Positions 25,034 through 35,822 of a DNA stretch of 64,000 nucleotides are shown here, one piece after another. The stretch spans positions 2,914,001 to 2,978,000 of the forward strand of contig JAHRBC010000007.1 of the NCBI GenBank assembly GCA_022702545.1, read 5' to 3'. Position numbers and translations under genes: made by a program. Source of the stretch: Phycomyces nitens. Its lineage: Eukaryota > Mucoromycota > Mucoromycetes > Mucorales > Phycomycetaceae. The notes below the pieces were generated by a model, which did no database searches, was not told where the DNA came from, and saw only the letters and a list, made by a program, of their open reading frames with translations. Numbering within the stretch: the stretch's first letter is position 1; every line of letters begins with the position of its first letter.

Positions 25034-26770
25034 CTATAAAAAGAGCGTTTCATGACACTCGACAATGTCTTCAAACACACTCTTGTCAATACTCAAAGTA
25101 GTTGGGCCATGTTCATTATATATCATCTCAAAGCAGACAACCAGTGTCTTTAGACCAAGCAAATATCCATTATCTGGTCCTTTGTGCCTCGGAGGAAACG
25201 TAAATTCCTGGCTGTGCAGCCGTACATCTTCTGCACTCACACACTTTGCGAAATCAATGATCCTCAGATCCATCGGACGCTGCAGATTCTGGCCATCATA
25301 GATCATTAGCAGTGAGGACGCATAGAACCTATAGTCCACCAATTGCTTTACGATCTCTGCCAGGGCAATCAGCCGACGGATGACAGAGGGAATATGGTCT
25401 ACCTGGCAGCCATGGCCATTATCAAAGTATCGTTCGAGGGATTCCCGAAACTGGTTGGCTGTCAGTGTCCTGCCAGAGTATTTGTCCTGAAACACAAACG
25501 TGCCTGTCGTTTGGTTGTAGACCTGCATTCCACATACCCGTACCCCAAGAAGTTTGCTGGTCGAGGTCTCGCACTTTAATGTCTGGCTACGCATCTTTTC
25601 TCTGGTCGCATTGACCCCATATTGCCTTGTGCCCATTTTGAGATCCAAGATGCATGGTTTCTGTACTCCATCAGTGAGGTCCTCGATAAGAATATATTGT
25701 TTTGTGGCATCGTTGTTTTTATGGTTGTTTGGGTTTGCCGAATGGATCCTCATCCTCTGCAGATCTCGCTCAAGTACCCTGACGGACCACGAAGACTCTG
25801 GAGGGGTTTGTAAGCGGGCAGGTTGGGATTGGCTGGATTCATCGAGATCATCCATTGAAAAGATCTCATCGTCCTGGACTGGTTTTGTGCATGGGGATGA
25901 GTGTGTGGATGACAATGGACGAGAGACTGGTGTGTAGGTCCTGAACAGATTAGGTGCTGATCTTCCACCTTTGGCTAATGTCTGTTCCCATTGATCGAGC
26001 TGTTCTGGAGTTGGAGTTGGGCCAGAAAAACTGTGGGGGTGTGTCACATGATCGGGCGAAATCGAAGTTTTTGAATTTGGAAAGCTTGGACGTCTCTTCC
26101 ATCGATTGACCTGTGATAGCCGTTTGCGCAGAGCCTTTGGCGAAAACACTTCTCTAAGGACCTGTTGCTGGAACTTTTTTGCCGGTGCATCGTCCCGAGT
26201 GCCTGAATCAAAAGAGAATTGGTTTGAAGGTTGGCGATGACAGGCACGCCAGTCACGCAACAGATGTGAATTCTTTTCAAAAACGACTTCGGGTACGACC
26301 GTTTGTCCGGAAGAACGGTAAGTGACATTGAGGACCCCCAGATACTGCGACGTAAAAGGTATGAGTTCCGAATGGTGTTCTTCCAGGTGTTCGTAGAATC
26401 TCTGCTCTTCTACAGAGACCGGTTTGCAGATTGCACGCTTTGAGAAGCGAAAAAAAGACGCATGGCCACCGACTTGATTTGTGAATGGCAGGAGGGGAAG
26501 AGAGGAGGTTATTTGGGTTGGGTCAAAGTAGGAGGAGTAGCTGTCGCTGTTTGGAGTCCATTCGTCGCTATCGCTGCTGCTGTCGTATCTGTCATCCCAG
26601 TCAGCATTAGAGTCATTGTCTTCATAGTCGGATATATTGCATTCCTGCATGGAGTGATTATGCATCTTGATAGGGAATGGTGTTTGGATATGTTGATGAC
26701 GATCTAGCGATCTTGAAGATTTGGTTGATAAAAAAAGAAAGTGTAAAGAAAGAGTGTGAAAGGCAGCCAA
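25034..26770 (-). CDS. KCS1: Inositol hexakisphosphate kinase (Kcs1-type)
   Basis: Single open frame of 578 codons, stop TAG at 25036-25034. The first Met is at 26770; an internal Met at residue 36 (26665) is an equally likely start. Residues ~95-135 hold a Kcs1-type N-lobe (FTNQVGGHASFFRFSKRAIC). After a Ser/Pro-rich linker comes the kinase core: LIEDLTDGVQKPCILDLKMG with the PxxxDxKxG inositol-binding motif at residues 372-380, then KLLGVRVCGMQVYNQ, SSLLMIYDG (485-493) and RIIDFAKC (503-510) with the Mg-binding Asp, and GPDNGYLLGLKTL. The enzyme makes inositol pyrophosphates (5-IP7) that regulate phosphate homeostasis. It is shorter than Saccharomyces Kcs1. PIS1 of the same broad pathway lies about 3 kb away, likely by chance. 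Confidence 0.9.
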   Translation of the reverse strand: MAAFHTLSLHFLFLSTKSSRSLDRHQHIQTPFPIKMHNHSMQECNISDYEDNDSNADWDDRYDSSSDSDEWTPNSDSYSSYFDPTQITSSLPLLPFTNQVGGHASFFRFSKRAICKPVSVEEQRFYEHLEEHHSELIPFTSQYLGVLNVTYRSSGQTVVPEVVFEKNSHLLRDWRACHRQPSNQFSFDSGTRDDAPAKKFQQQVLREVFSPKALRKRLSQVNRWKRRPSFPNSKTSISPDHVTHPHSFSGPTPTPEQLDQWEQTLAKGGRSAPNLFRTYTPVSRPLSSTHSSPCTKPVQDDEIFSMDDLDESSQSQPARLQTPPESSWSVRVLERDLQRMRIHSANPNNHKNNDATKQYILIEDLTDGVQKPCILDLKMGTRQYGVNATREKMRSQTLKCETSTSKLLGVRVCGMQVYNQTTGTFVFQDKYSGRTLTANQFRESLERYFDNGHGCQVDHIPSVIRRLIALAEIVKQLVDYRFYASSLLMIYDGQNLQRPMDLRIIDFAKCVSAEDVRLHSQEFTFPPRHKGPDNGYLLGLKTLVVCFEMIYNEHGPTTLSIDKSVFEDIVECHETLFL

Positions 26771-27324
26771 AATGTGTATATATATGTATATATATTCATT
26801 TTTATTTTATTTTATAACAATATTATTTAATACATGTATATAAATATAAATATAAATATAATATAATATAATATATATAGATAATTATAATTATAATTAT
26901 AATTAATATATAATTGAATATTCACTTGTATTTGGGAATAAATCTCTTTAATGTGCCTTGCGATCCAGTGCCTAACCCTAGGCTCTTTTGCTAATCCTAA
27001 TCATTGCCTGTCCTTGGATGTTTGGATGCTAATGATGTAAGATAACCTTGTGGAATCAGTCACAATGGATGGGTGTGGGATTGGAGGAATCCGATTGGCC
27101 TGGCTAACAAACAGTTTAATCTCTGACACGTGCCAGCAATTCCATTGAAAGACTGGATGAAATCAATGAATTGGTGAATGAATTGGTAAATGAATTGATG
27201 AATGATGAATGGGTGGGTGGATATTTACACATGATTATTGATATTTAATGATATTTGAAAGGTAGTTGTGATTACATTGCCACACACAAAAAAAAAAACA
27301 CTTGTACACACACTTCTTTTTTTT
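26771..27324. other. Spacer with short repeats
   Basis: Contains (TA)n/(ATAA)n tracts at 26830-26920 and an imperfect GAATTGGT/GAATTGAT repeat at 27165-27205. Probably promoter of the kinase gene and 3' flank of the DUF202 gene. No gene seen. Confidence 0.5.
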
Positions 27325-27745
27325 TCATAGCCTAAAGAGGAGCACAAGCATAACAATATAGGTTGCCATGGTGACAATTGTAGTCAGTATGACCCAATTG
27401 CCGCTGGTCTTGAATGGTATCGAAAGATCAAACACATCTCCTGCCGTTCGTCGTCTCCAGAGCGCAATAGCCAACATTGCCAGCCCAAATACAAAAAACG
27501 TTATTCCAATCTTGTAGAACTCGCGCGAAAAGACTTTTAGGATCAATAGGCCCGTAGAGAACGCTGCTAGTGCAGTGCGCCAATATGCACCCTCAAACGT
27601 ACGTTGTCGAGCTAAGGCAATCAGGTGAGTTAATCTGATCCTAGAAGCGATCTCTCGACAAACCTCGAAGGTCCTGTAGCTCTGATAATGTCAAGAGCAC
27701 TGACTCCCGACGATGTCCTCGAACCAAAGATTCCTTTGACTTCAT
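27325..27745 (-). CDS. DUF202-family small membrane protein
   Basis: Two exons, 27745-27664 and 27611-27325, encode 122 residues across a 52-bp intron. The domain begins ARQRTFEGAYWRTALAAFST, matching the DUF202 pattern (Arg-Thr-F...W-RTALA), followed by three hydrophobic helices: AAFSTGLLILKVF, KIGITFFVFGLAMLAIALW and VILTTIVTMATYIVMLVLL. DUF202 domains occur in bacteria and fungi, including as the C-terminal membrane part of vacuolar VTC polyphosphate polymerase subunits; stand-alone function is unknown. The start Met follows a pyrimidine tract ending in AG, so an upstream exon cannot be excluded. Confidence 0.7.
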
Positions 27746-29999
27746 CTAATGTAAAACAACGAGGAGAATGAGATGTAATGAGAGAAAGAAGAAGAAAAAA
27801 AGTGAGGTCTGGCTGAGTTTAAAACAAGACTGTAACCATTCAAAATACAGTCCATTCCACTCTCACTCTATACTTTTGCGTGACTTTGGCCCAACAAGGT
27901 TTCTGGTCTTCAGCTTTGGAAATTCTGGTGTTTCTCTGCCTGGAGATGACCATTTTATAAAGTAAATTTAAACTGATCAAGAGCAGCAATATGCCATTGA
28001 ACCAATAGCAGCCGAAAAAGAAAAGAAGAAAAGTCTAAAAATAAAAAATGAAATGAAATGAAATTTAAAAATGTGTCATCTCGATGGCTTTTCTTTACCA
28101 AAAAAAAAAAAAGGGCACTCCAAACGCCTTTGTTACCCTTGGATCCTGACGTACAATAGCAATCGGTATTTTGGCTGTCAATCGTGACAAGAGTCATCTT
28201 TAACCCACATGTCCTTGAATGATAGAGTACCAAAGTACAAAACGAGTACAAGTGCAAATACAAATTGAATGTGGGGAATATAAAGTCAGCATTAAATACT
28301 CGTCCAAGACAACCCAAGCTTCCTTTTTTCTTTAACAATTGTCCATGTCTAATTACCTCCAACAGCAGTTGAATTTGGCTATAAAACATTCAGGCCACTA
28401 ACCAAACATCTTTTTGGTTCATGGCATACATAACATGACTGATACCCACCTCCATGGCCAGTTTCATAATATTCTCTCTTTCAAGAATATGGTACGACAC
28501 AGCCTCAATCTTTCTATCAATGTGCCCAAGTTGGTCAACAAGGTATCCATCTTGGTGAAACTGCTGGCAATACCTCCCCATTGTAATAATATAAACAAGA
28601 CCCTCATGTGTATTACAAGCAATAGAAACTCATGAATCCCAGTATGTTTTGACAGATACTGGATCCTGGCCTTGGTTATCAATCTAGACCAGAGCTTGAA
28701 ATCACATCATATTCATGGTCATGTCCAGTAAATTATACTCGATAATTTCACCCCAATCACCGAGGGATTTCCGGTAATGACCTTTCTGGGCAACTCTTTG
28801 TGATTGCACAACGGTTTGAATAAGAAAATATGCCTTTTTTGTTGTGTAAAAGCGAATCCCGAGCATATTCCAGTCAAAATGGGCCTTGGCAATGTGCTTG
28901 TACCAAAAACAAACGATGAACAAGGCAGATCTATCCCTAAGCATCTAGGTGCGGTTTTTTTTTTGGGGTGAAAGGAGAAATCTTATCATGATTAGATGAA
29001 CAGTCGATTGCGGTTCTCAATTGCAACGGTTAGTCTAAAAGTGCTCATTCCGAGTTGCTTCTTGCAAATTGGCAAACAATACATCTCTAGATACCAATAA
29101 TGCCATTGTTCTGTTTTGATTTCTTATCCAACTGTAAAGATAGGAGACAGAGCCCGACAAGTCGTACCAACAGGAATCATGTGTAGGGCGGAAGAAAAAT
29201 AAATGAAATAAATAAATAAAAGAGGGTCTTGGAAGGTCTGACTATCATTGCAGACAAATGTTTGAATGGAAACAAATAAATGGCCATTGCAAGAAGCACA
29301 AGCATAATAAAATACCAATCTCAAAATCACATTTCTATAGCTTTGGTTTTTGATATTAATATATATATTTTTTAAAAAAAAAATTATCATTCAACAAAAG
29401 CGAAATTCTTGGAGAGTTTTGAATTGCACCATCATTTGACCTTGGTCTAGATACTATTGGTAAAGAACCCCAAAGTTGCGCTTTTTTCTAGAAATCCACA
29501 ATTCATGGCATAATGTTAAAATGGAATTTTGTAAATTACTGAGAATTCCAACATCTAATTTAGGAAATTAGTCTGTGTGTTTGTCTGGCTGGCCTTTTTT
29601 TTATTTTATTTTTAATTGTAATCAGTCCACTCTTCTCCTACTGAATTCCAAGGAAATGTGTATATTTCATGTAGGGTGTAATGCCAATATGCAAGAGGTT
29701 GGCATATGAAACAAAATGCAATTGGTTTTAGCTGGCTTGATATTCTGCCAGATTATTCAAAAATAAAATGTCATTTTGGCTGTCATTCTTACATATTTTT
29801 CTCTTGTTTTCAAATATATTTATAATATAATACAATAATATATATATTTATATATATTTGTATTTATATATTTATACATGCACTTTTATTTTATATATTT
29901 TAATTTTTAATTTTTTTTTCTTGCTTTTTTTATTTTTTATTTTTATTCCTTGTTGTTTCAATTTCAAAAATATATATCTAAACGTTTATTTTTTTAATA
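27746..29999. other. Decayed or unrecognised stretch between DUF202 gene and PIS1
   Basis: Several adjacent minus-strand frames (28944-28702, 28682-28464, 28581-28390, 28389-27955) have natural-looking composition, for example HFDWNMLGIRFYTTKKAYFL and SFTKMDTLLTNLGTLIERLR, but they break one into the next by stops and shifts. I recognise no family and could not build a spliced model. It may be a dead gene or element. From 29400 to 29990 the sequence is plain AT-rich spacer ending in T-runs before PIS1. Confidence 0.35.
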
Positions 30000-31102
30000 A
30001 TGAGCACAATAAGCATGCAGTCTTTAAAGACTACAAAGAACGTATTTCTGTTTATACCAAACCTGATTGGTAAGTCATCCGCATTAGTCATCCGACAGCC
30101 AACCTCATCATCGCCAACCGCAACTTTTATAGGATACACGCGCATTATCCTCGCAAGCTTATCATTGTATTTTATGCCATGGCATCCCAAAGTATGCGTA
30201 ATATTGTATTGCATCTCTTGTCTCCTGGATGCTGTTGATGGTGTGGCTGCTAGACATTTTGGTCAATGTAAGGATAATACCCGGGCCAACGAAGAGTGAT
30301 GCACGTCAATATCAATATTAATAATTATCATTATTCATCATACAGGCAGTAAATTTGGTGCAGTCCTGGATATGGTGACCGACAGGTATAAAATAATAAT
30401 AGTAGTAGTAGCAGTAGTGATGAAGAATTCAGCCAGCCATTTGTAAGCATACTAAATACCCCCATCCAAAAATAAAATAAAATAGGTCTACGACGACGTG
30501 CCTTTTGTGCTATCTGTCACTCATGTATCAACCCTGGGCTATCCTGTTCCAATTCCTGATTGCTCTCGACTTTAGCTCTCACTATATGCACATGTACAGG
30601 TAAGTCATCAAGAAATCTCATGGGCTCGATTGTTGGTCACCAAACACCCGATTCTCTAGTTCCATGACAGTTGGACTCTCTAGTCACAAGAAGTTGTCCG
30701 AGTCTGATAGCTGGTTCCTTCGCCTGTATTACAACAACAATGCAAGTATAAACACTAGAGAATGGTGAAAGACAAAGCTAATGTCATGTATATCCTTTAG
30801 ATTGTATTGTTTATGATGTGTGCCGGCAATGAGCTGTTCTATGTCACACTTTATATCCTAAACTTCTTTGGGCCCATGAACGGTAAATATTCAAAGATGT
30901 GCCAAGAGTGTGGTTCTAAACTCTTTAATTGGGGCATTTTTTTTCTGTGACAGGTTACTGGATGGTTCTGTTGGTGCTGACTGGTGCAATCTGCCTCGCC
31001 AAGAACTTTATCAATGTTATCCAGATTGTTAATGCCAGTCGGGTATTGGTGAGTATCGATGAAGAGGAGAGAGAAAAGGCGTTGAGCGCCAAGGAATTGT
31101 AA
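30000..31102 (+). CDS. PIS1: Phosphatidylinositol synthase (CDP-diacylglycerol-inositol transferase)
   Basis: Seven exons, 30000-30069, 30133-30267, 30346-30385, 30486-30599, 30660-30741, 30801-30882 and 30954-31102, encode 223 residues. The CDP-alcohol phosphotransferase signature D-G-x2-A-R-x8-G-x3-D-x3-D is intact in DAVDGVAARHFGQC plus KFGAVLDMVTDR, spanning exons 2-4. Hydrophobic helices surround it, and the typical LRLYYNN... MMCAGNELFYVTLYIL region follows. Length equals yeast Pis1. The enzyme joins CDP-diacylglycerol and myo-inositol in the ER membrane. Intron 5 (30742-30800) uses a GC donor (GCAAGT) with phase-0 joining; no GT alternative keeps the frame. Confidence 0.95.
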
Positions 31103-32182
31103 GGCCTAGAAAATTATATATAAGAGAAAAGAAAAACAATGGATACAGCCAAAGAGAAAAAGAGAAAAAGACAAAGAAAGAGAGAATGCTTGCTTTTCCA
31201 TCTTGCTTATATTTCGATATTACCATCGTTTTCTTCTTCTTCTTTCTTTCTTTTTATTAAAATACAACATCTTGACTTCATTGTTGTGTATGGGGGGACA
31301 ATCCCACCGACCTTATTTTGTCTGGAGCTTCTCTAGTCTGCACTCCCCAGAAACAGAGTACGGCAACCCAAAGAGCCCAAGACTTTGGTCTAGAGTGTAG
31401 TGTGGTGAATGCTGCTTTATAGCCTGAACACAGTGATTATTAAGAATCACCAGTCAAATAGAACAAACCAGGGTTCAAGAACAATGGCAGTCTTTAACCC
31501 CATAAATATTCAAGCTCATCATGTGAAAAGTGTATTTAGATTAACATTTTGGTCCCAGATTAATTCCTCTGGGCATTAATATTAGTAATAAATAATCTGG
31601 TACGGAGCAATGCCTCGGACTTGGATATAATCATATATAATTCACTCTTGAAAACCATCAAGCGCTAAGATGCGTGCCATTTGTACATTTATTGCTGTGA
31701 ATTTAGGAATCAATAGACAGATAGACTCTATTAGAATATCTTTTTTTTTGGCATTACACTCTCAATAATTCAAATATTTACTTTTATTTTCAGTGATATC
31801 TTGTAAAACGGCTGATAAGCAATATTTTCAGTTGCTTTGTTTTTAAGAAGAAAAACTCATTCTATAATCAAGATAATGCGCAAGACATGATTCAACAGAC
31901 CTTTTTTTTTATTATGAAAACTATGAACCAAGAGATGTCTATAAACACTTTGTGTTTAGCTTTTAAATTTATTAGTACAGTCTTTGACTGCAATAACAGG
32001 ATATAATCGGGCTATTGATATATTTTTTACTGGATAAGTTATTAAAGATGTTATATATACACACACACATATATATATACTGGTTACATACATGTATAGC
32101 CAACTAGCCATTAGATCCAGCATAACCCCACTTGGACTCTCGTATACGTAGCTTGTATCCAAATTAAACTCCATGTCATGTA
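31103..32182. other. AT-rich spacer, no supported gene
   Basis: 3' flank of PIS1, then featureless AT-rich sequence with a CA/TA microsatellite at 32055-32080. Small open frames are unconvincing. Confidence 0.5.
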
Positions 32183-32970
32183 CACTGAGTGGTAAAACCT
32201 AAAGAAGCATTCTATAGTCTGAAAAACTTTCCACAAAAAAAAGCCTCACATTCACACATCAAAAAAGATGGAAAAAATAATAATTTAATGCAAAGAGAAA
32301 ATTCAGGATAGATACAAAGGAGCGGTTTCTTCTAAAATATATAATAATATTGATTATTTATTAATACTCTGTTGGACCACCTTTGGGATCTATGACCCCC
32401 TGGCACCTTTTATGCATACTGGAAATTAGGTTTTTCAAGTATTTATTGGGAATACGCCTCCATTCCCTCTCCAAAGCATGAATAATATGATATAAACTGT
32501 AAAAGTTATAACTTCTAGACCTGATTCTCTTTCCAAGATAGTCCCAGAGGTGCTCAATTGAATTCAGATCAGGTCTTTGGGTTGCCAAGTCAAGCAAAAG
32601 TTTCAGCCTGTGCTGCTGCTTCCACAACATAGTCATCTTGCTCACATTACAGCTGGTATTGTCCTCTTGAAGTTTGAATCGTCTCCAACTTGATTTTTTC
32701 CTTAAATCTACCAAGAGAGACAAGATATCCCTCTTCCAATGTCTGGATATACTTTTTGGAATCCATTTTTCCTGGCACAAATTTTAGATTTTTGGTACCA
32801 TTGCCAAAGAAACATTCCCAAACCATAACAGAACCACCTCAAAACTTCATAGTTGGTGAGATGAAAGTGGAGAGAAGACCAGTATTGTTGTACCAAAGAA
32901 CTTTCTGGCACCCAGCACTTCACTGAAGCTTGAAACGCAATTCATCAAACAAGGATATATCATTTTTGGA
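32183..32970 (-). mobile_element. Tc1-like element fragment, copy 1
   Basis: One end is intact: CACTGAGTGGTAAAACC at 32183, next to TA (32181-32182). The minus strand reads a transposase 3' half: GGSVMVWECFFGNGTKN, then frameshifts and stops, APLGLSWKENQV in one frame and RPDLNSIEHLWDYLGKRIRS (final Glu motif) in another, ending KGGPTEY before the stop. The 5' half, with the first catalytic Asp, is missing. It sits in the upstream region of the first F-box gene. Confidence 0.8.
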
Positions 32971-35035
32971 TACAGTGTTTCATGTAGTTACACAAGAATA
33001 TTTAAATATATCCATGAAGATGAGGTTTGGTATTCAAGGTAAAGAATAGACATATAGCTTTAAATGATATCAAAACCAAAGACAGTTATATAATCATTAG
33101 AAATTCGATAGTAATGGTTTGTAAAAGTAAGAATACTTGGAAGATATATATAAGGTGGCTTATAATAGTACTACGTTTGACAAGAGAATAAGAATATAAA
33201 ACACTTGATTTTATATTTTATTACATTCTCTCTTTCTCTCTATCTAAATGGCATCAACATTACCACATCATATTCTCACGTATATTGGAATCTTTATTGA
33301 TAGAGAAGATCGACCTCATTGTGCACTCGTCTGCAAACATTGGACAGACCCATTTCTAAACGCCTATTGGGGAAGATTGTATATTCACAACTACAACATG
33401 AATATCGATACAGTGATATCCAATAAATCACTTATGATTAATGCGCATCGTGTATGGGCAATGGTGTTTCAAGTCTTTCATTTTAATTTATTTGAAAGAC
33501 TTTTGGAACTTCAGAGGTCTTTCCCAGGGATAAGATATTTTGAATACCAAAATAGACCACTTAAATTCTCTATTTCAGCCGCATTGGACTGGAGTCTTTG
33601 GCAGTCGTTGACGCATATAAACATAGTATTTGGACATGACTCTGAAGCAGAACCCTTTCAGAGTCTGTTCATGAAGCTGTCGGTATTGCCTTGCCTTGTT
33701 CATCTTACACTTCTCAAATCACATCCTCCCAATAAGCACTACTCCCTTTCATGGAATGACTTTGAAGATATTCACTACCATCTACCACGACTAGAGTATC
33801 TAAGACACCAGTTCCCTTCCGAGCCAATAACAAAAGACGAGATTGAAAGCATCAAAGCAGTCGAGCCAGCACAAACCATGACAAAAATAGAATTTAATGA
33901 TTATATTGACACTCATTGGTTATTCTACTTTGCATTAAAGTACCCAAATCTACAACATTTCAATATTAAACAATGTCTTAGTCGATATAATATTAATCGA
34001 ATTGATTACAATAAGCAACATTACCAACAAGACCTTCAATTGCTTTCAACACTCGACCAGTTCTTTCCTTGCTTAAAACGGGCAGATACAACGTTTAAAG
34101 ATAATAATGAATGTCGACAGTTTATATTCTTTGAAACTCTCGGGCACTTTGGCACAAAAATCGAACATGTTGACCTATATTATTATTCTTGTATGAAAGA
34201 CGACGATGTAAACAGATGTATACAGCCTATTTCCGAATCATTAAAGGTTTTGCAGATTACCGTACGTCCACGTGAAGGAATTCATTTTGGTGCTTGCTCA
34301 AGACTAGTCACATTATACATATGTGGATGGGAGAAGATTACGATTACTCCAGATCAAATCTTGGAGTCCTTCCCAGCCTTGCGCTCATTATCTTTCACGG
34401 GTACCAAAATTTCTCTCTCAACCAATCCGCATACATACACTCCGCATCCTTTACAGAGACTGACAATAAAAAGGTCATATATCACCAACGACGCCATTCA
34501 TTATCTATCCCTCTGTTGCAACCAACTAAAACATCTGAAGTTAATTGATATTCGCTATAATGGAATTGGTAACGATAATTACAAGGACGAAGATAATGAC
34601 GAAGTTGGACAATTGTTTTTCGACATGCCAATGTCAAATTTGGATACATTTATATTTACCTTTATGGATCAATTGTTACATGAGTACAAAGTCTTTCCCA
34701 AACACTACATGATTGAACAGATGGAAAACGACAATGAAATAGTGCAAGCAACTCAACAGTCACCTCGAATAAACTGGTATCATACGTACTGTGACAGAAC
34801 AAACAGAAAAGAAACGATTTCGAAATGGGAGCTTGGAAGACGTGATATTGAATTTTGTCAGAGATATTTCAAAGACTTTGATCGCAGGCGGAAGCGTGGA
34901 AAAGAGCGAAAAGATATTAAAAAAAATAGACTTGGTTATAAGCAAAAAAGATTCTGGAAAAAGGATTTGCAACACGGTGTTTTGGTATTTCGGTTTAAAT
35001 CTGTCAAGAACCATTTTTTTGGTATCAGATCCGAT
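32311..35035 (+). repeat. Tandem duplication unit 1 (Tc1 fragment + F-box gene)
   Basis: Matches 35163-37887 at a constant offset of 2,852 bp from at least 32311 to the F-box start codon (33248 against 36100). The 5' flank is nearly identical, with only about a dozen substitutions seen by eye over some 940 bp, while coding sequence is far more divergent. The similarity stops where the next Tc1 terminal repeat begins. Confidence 0.85.
33140..33247 (+). promoter_or_regulatory. Core promoter of first F-box gene
   Basis: A TATA-like AGATATATATAAGGTGGC at about 33141 lies roughly 105 bp before the start codon, and a CT-rich initiator-like tract (TCTCTCTTTCTCTC) ends a few bases before ATG. The same arrangement is repeated almost exactly before the second F-box gene at 35993-36099. 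Confidence 0.5.
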
Positions 35036-35140
35036 TCAGGTTTCAGTGAGTGGGAGAAAATAAAACGTTATATGGCCCTCAAAAATTCACAAAAAAAATC
35101 CTCCCATTCATACATCAAAAAGGATAAAAAAATAATGTAA
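33248..35140 (+). CDS. F-box / leucine-rich-repeat-like protein, copy 1
   Basis: Intronless frame of 630 codons. Residues ~4-45 form an F-box (LPHHILTYIGIF... CALVCKHWTDPFLNAYWGRL), which would dock on Skp1 in an SCF ubiquitin ligase. The remainder shows irregular leucine-rich segments (FPALRSLSFTGTKISLSTNP; LQRLTIKRSYITNDAIHYLS; CNQLKHLKLIDIRYNGIG) expected to bind a substrate. It is a tandem duplicate of the gene at 36100, with patches of strong divergence among nearly invariant blocks. The last ~30 residues, from SEWEKIKRYMALK on, are encoded by the terminal repeat of the adjacent Tc1 fragment, so the native stop was lost. No substrate can be inferred. Confidence 0.8.
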   Translation: MASTLPHHILTYIGIFIDREDRPHCALVCKHWTDPFLNAYWGRLYIHNYNMNIDTVISNKSLMINAHRVWAMVFQVFHFNLFERLLELQRSFPGIRYFEYQNRPLKFSISAALDWSLWQSLTHINIVFGHDSEAEPFQSLFMKLSVLPCLVHLTLLKSHPPNKHYSLSWNDFEDIHYHLPRLEYLRHQFPSEPITKDEIESIKAVEPAQTMTKIEFNDYIDTHWLFYFALKYPNLQHFNIKQCLSRYNINRIDYNKQHYQQDLQLLSTLDQFFPCLKRADTTFKDNNECRQFIFFETLGHFGTKIEHVDLYYYSCMKDDDVNRCIQPISESLKVLQITVRPREGIHFGACSRLVTLYICGWEKITITPDQILESFPALRSLSFTGTKISLSTNPHTYTPHPLQRLTIKRSYITNDAIHYLSLCCNQLKHLKLIDIRYNGIGNDNYKDEDNDEVGQLFFDMPMSNLDTFIFTFMDQLLHEYKVFPKHYMIEQMENDNEIVQATQQSPRINWYHTYCDRTNRKETISKWELGRRDIEFCQRYFKDFDRRRKRGKERKDIKKNRLGYKQKRFWKKDLQHGVLVFRFKSVKNHFFGIRSDSGFSEWEKIKRYMALKNSQKKSSHSYIKKDKKIM

Positions 35141-35822
35141 TGAGTATAGAAAATTCAGGATAGATACAAAGGAGCGGTTTCTTCTAAAATATATAATAAT
35201 ATTGATTATTTATTAATACTCTGTTGGACCACCTTTGGGATCTATGACCCCCTAGCACCTTTTATGCATACTGGAAATTAGGTTTTTCAAGTATTTATTG
35301 GGAATACGCCTCCATTCCCTCTCCAAAGCATGAATAATATGATATAAACTGTAAAAGTTATAACTTCTAGACCTGATTCTCTTTCCAAGATAGTCCCAGA
35401 GGTGCTCAATTGAATTCAGATCAGGTCTTTGGGTTGCCAAGTCAAGCAAAAGTTTCAGCCTGTGCTGCTGCTTCCACAACATAGTCATCTTGCTCACATT
35501 ACAGCTGGTATTGTCCTCTTGAAGTTTGAATCGTCTCCAACTTGATTTTTTCCTTAAATCTACCAAGAGAGACAAGATATCCCTCTTCCAAGGTCTGGAT
35601 ATACCTTTTGGAATCCATTTTTCCTGGCACAAATTTTAGATTTTTGGTACCCTTGCCAAAGAAACATTCCCAAACCATAACAGAACCACCTCAAAACTTC
35701 ATAGTTGGTGAGATGAAAGTGGAGAGAAGACCAGTATTGTAGTACCAAAGAACTTTCTGGCACCTAGCACTTCACTGAAGCTTGAAACGCAATTCATCAA
35801 ACAAGGATATATCATTTTTGGA
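35044..35822 (-). mobile_element. Tc1-like element fragment, copy 2
   Basis: Near-identical to copy 1 at an offset of 2,852 bp. It starts at CAGTGAGTGGGAGAAAATAA (35044), which matches the terminal repeat of the other copies but is not preceded by TA. The transposase reading carries the same breaks, and ends RPDLNSIEHLWDYLGKRIRS on the minus strand. Its terminal repeat is translated as the C-terminus of F-box copy 1. Confidence 0.8.

Noticed and set aside
26971..27000. CCTAACCCTAGG-like sequence resembling telomere repeat
   Set aside because: A single partial unit, not a tandem TTAGGG array.
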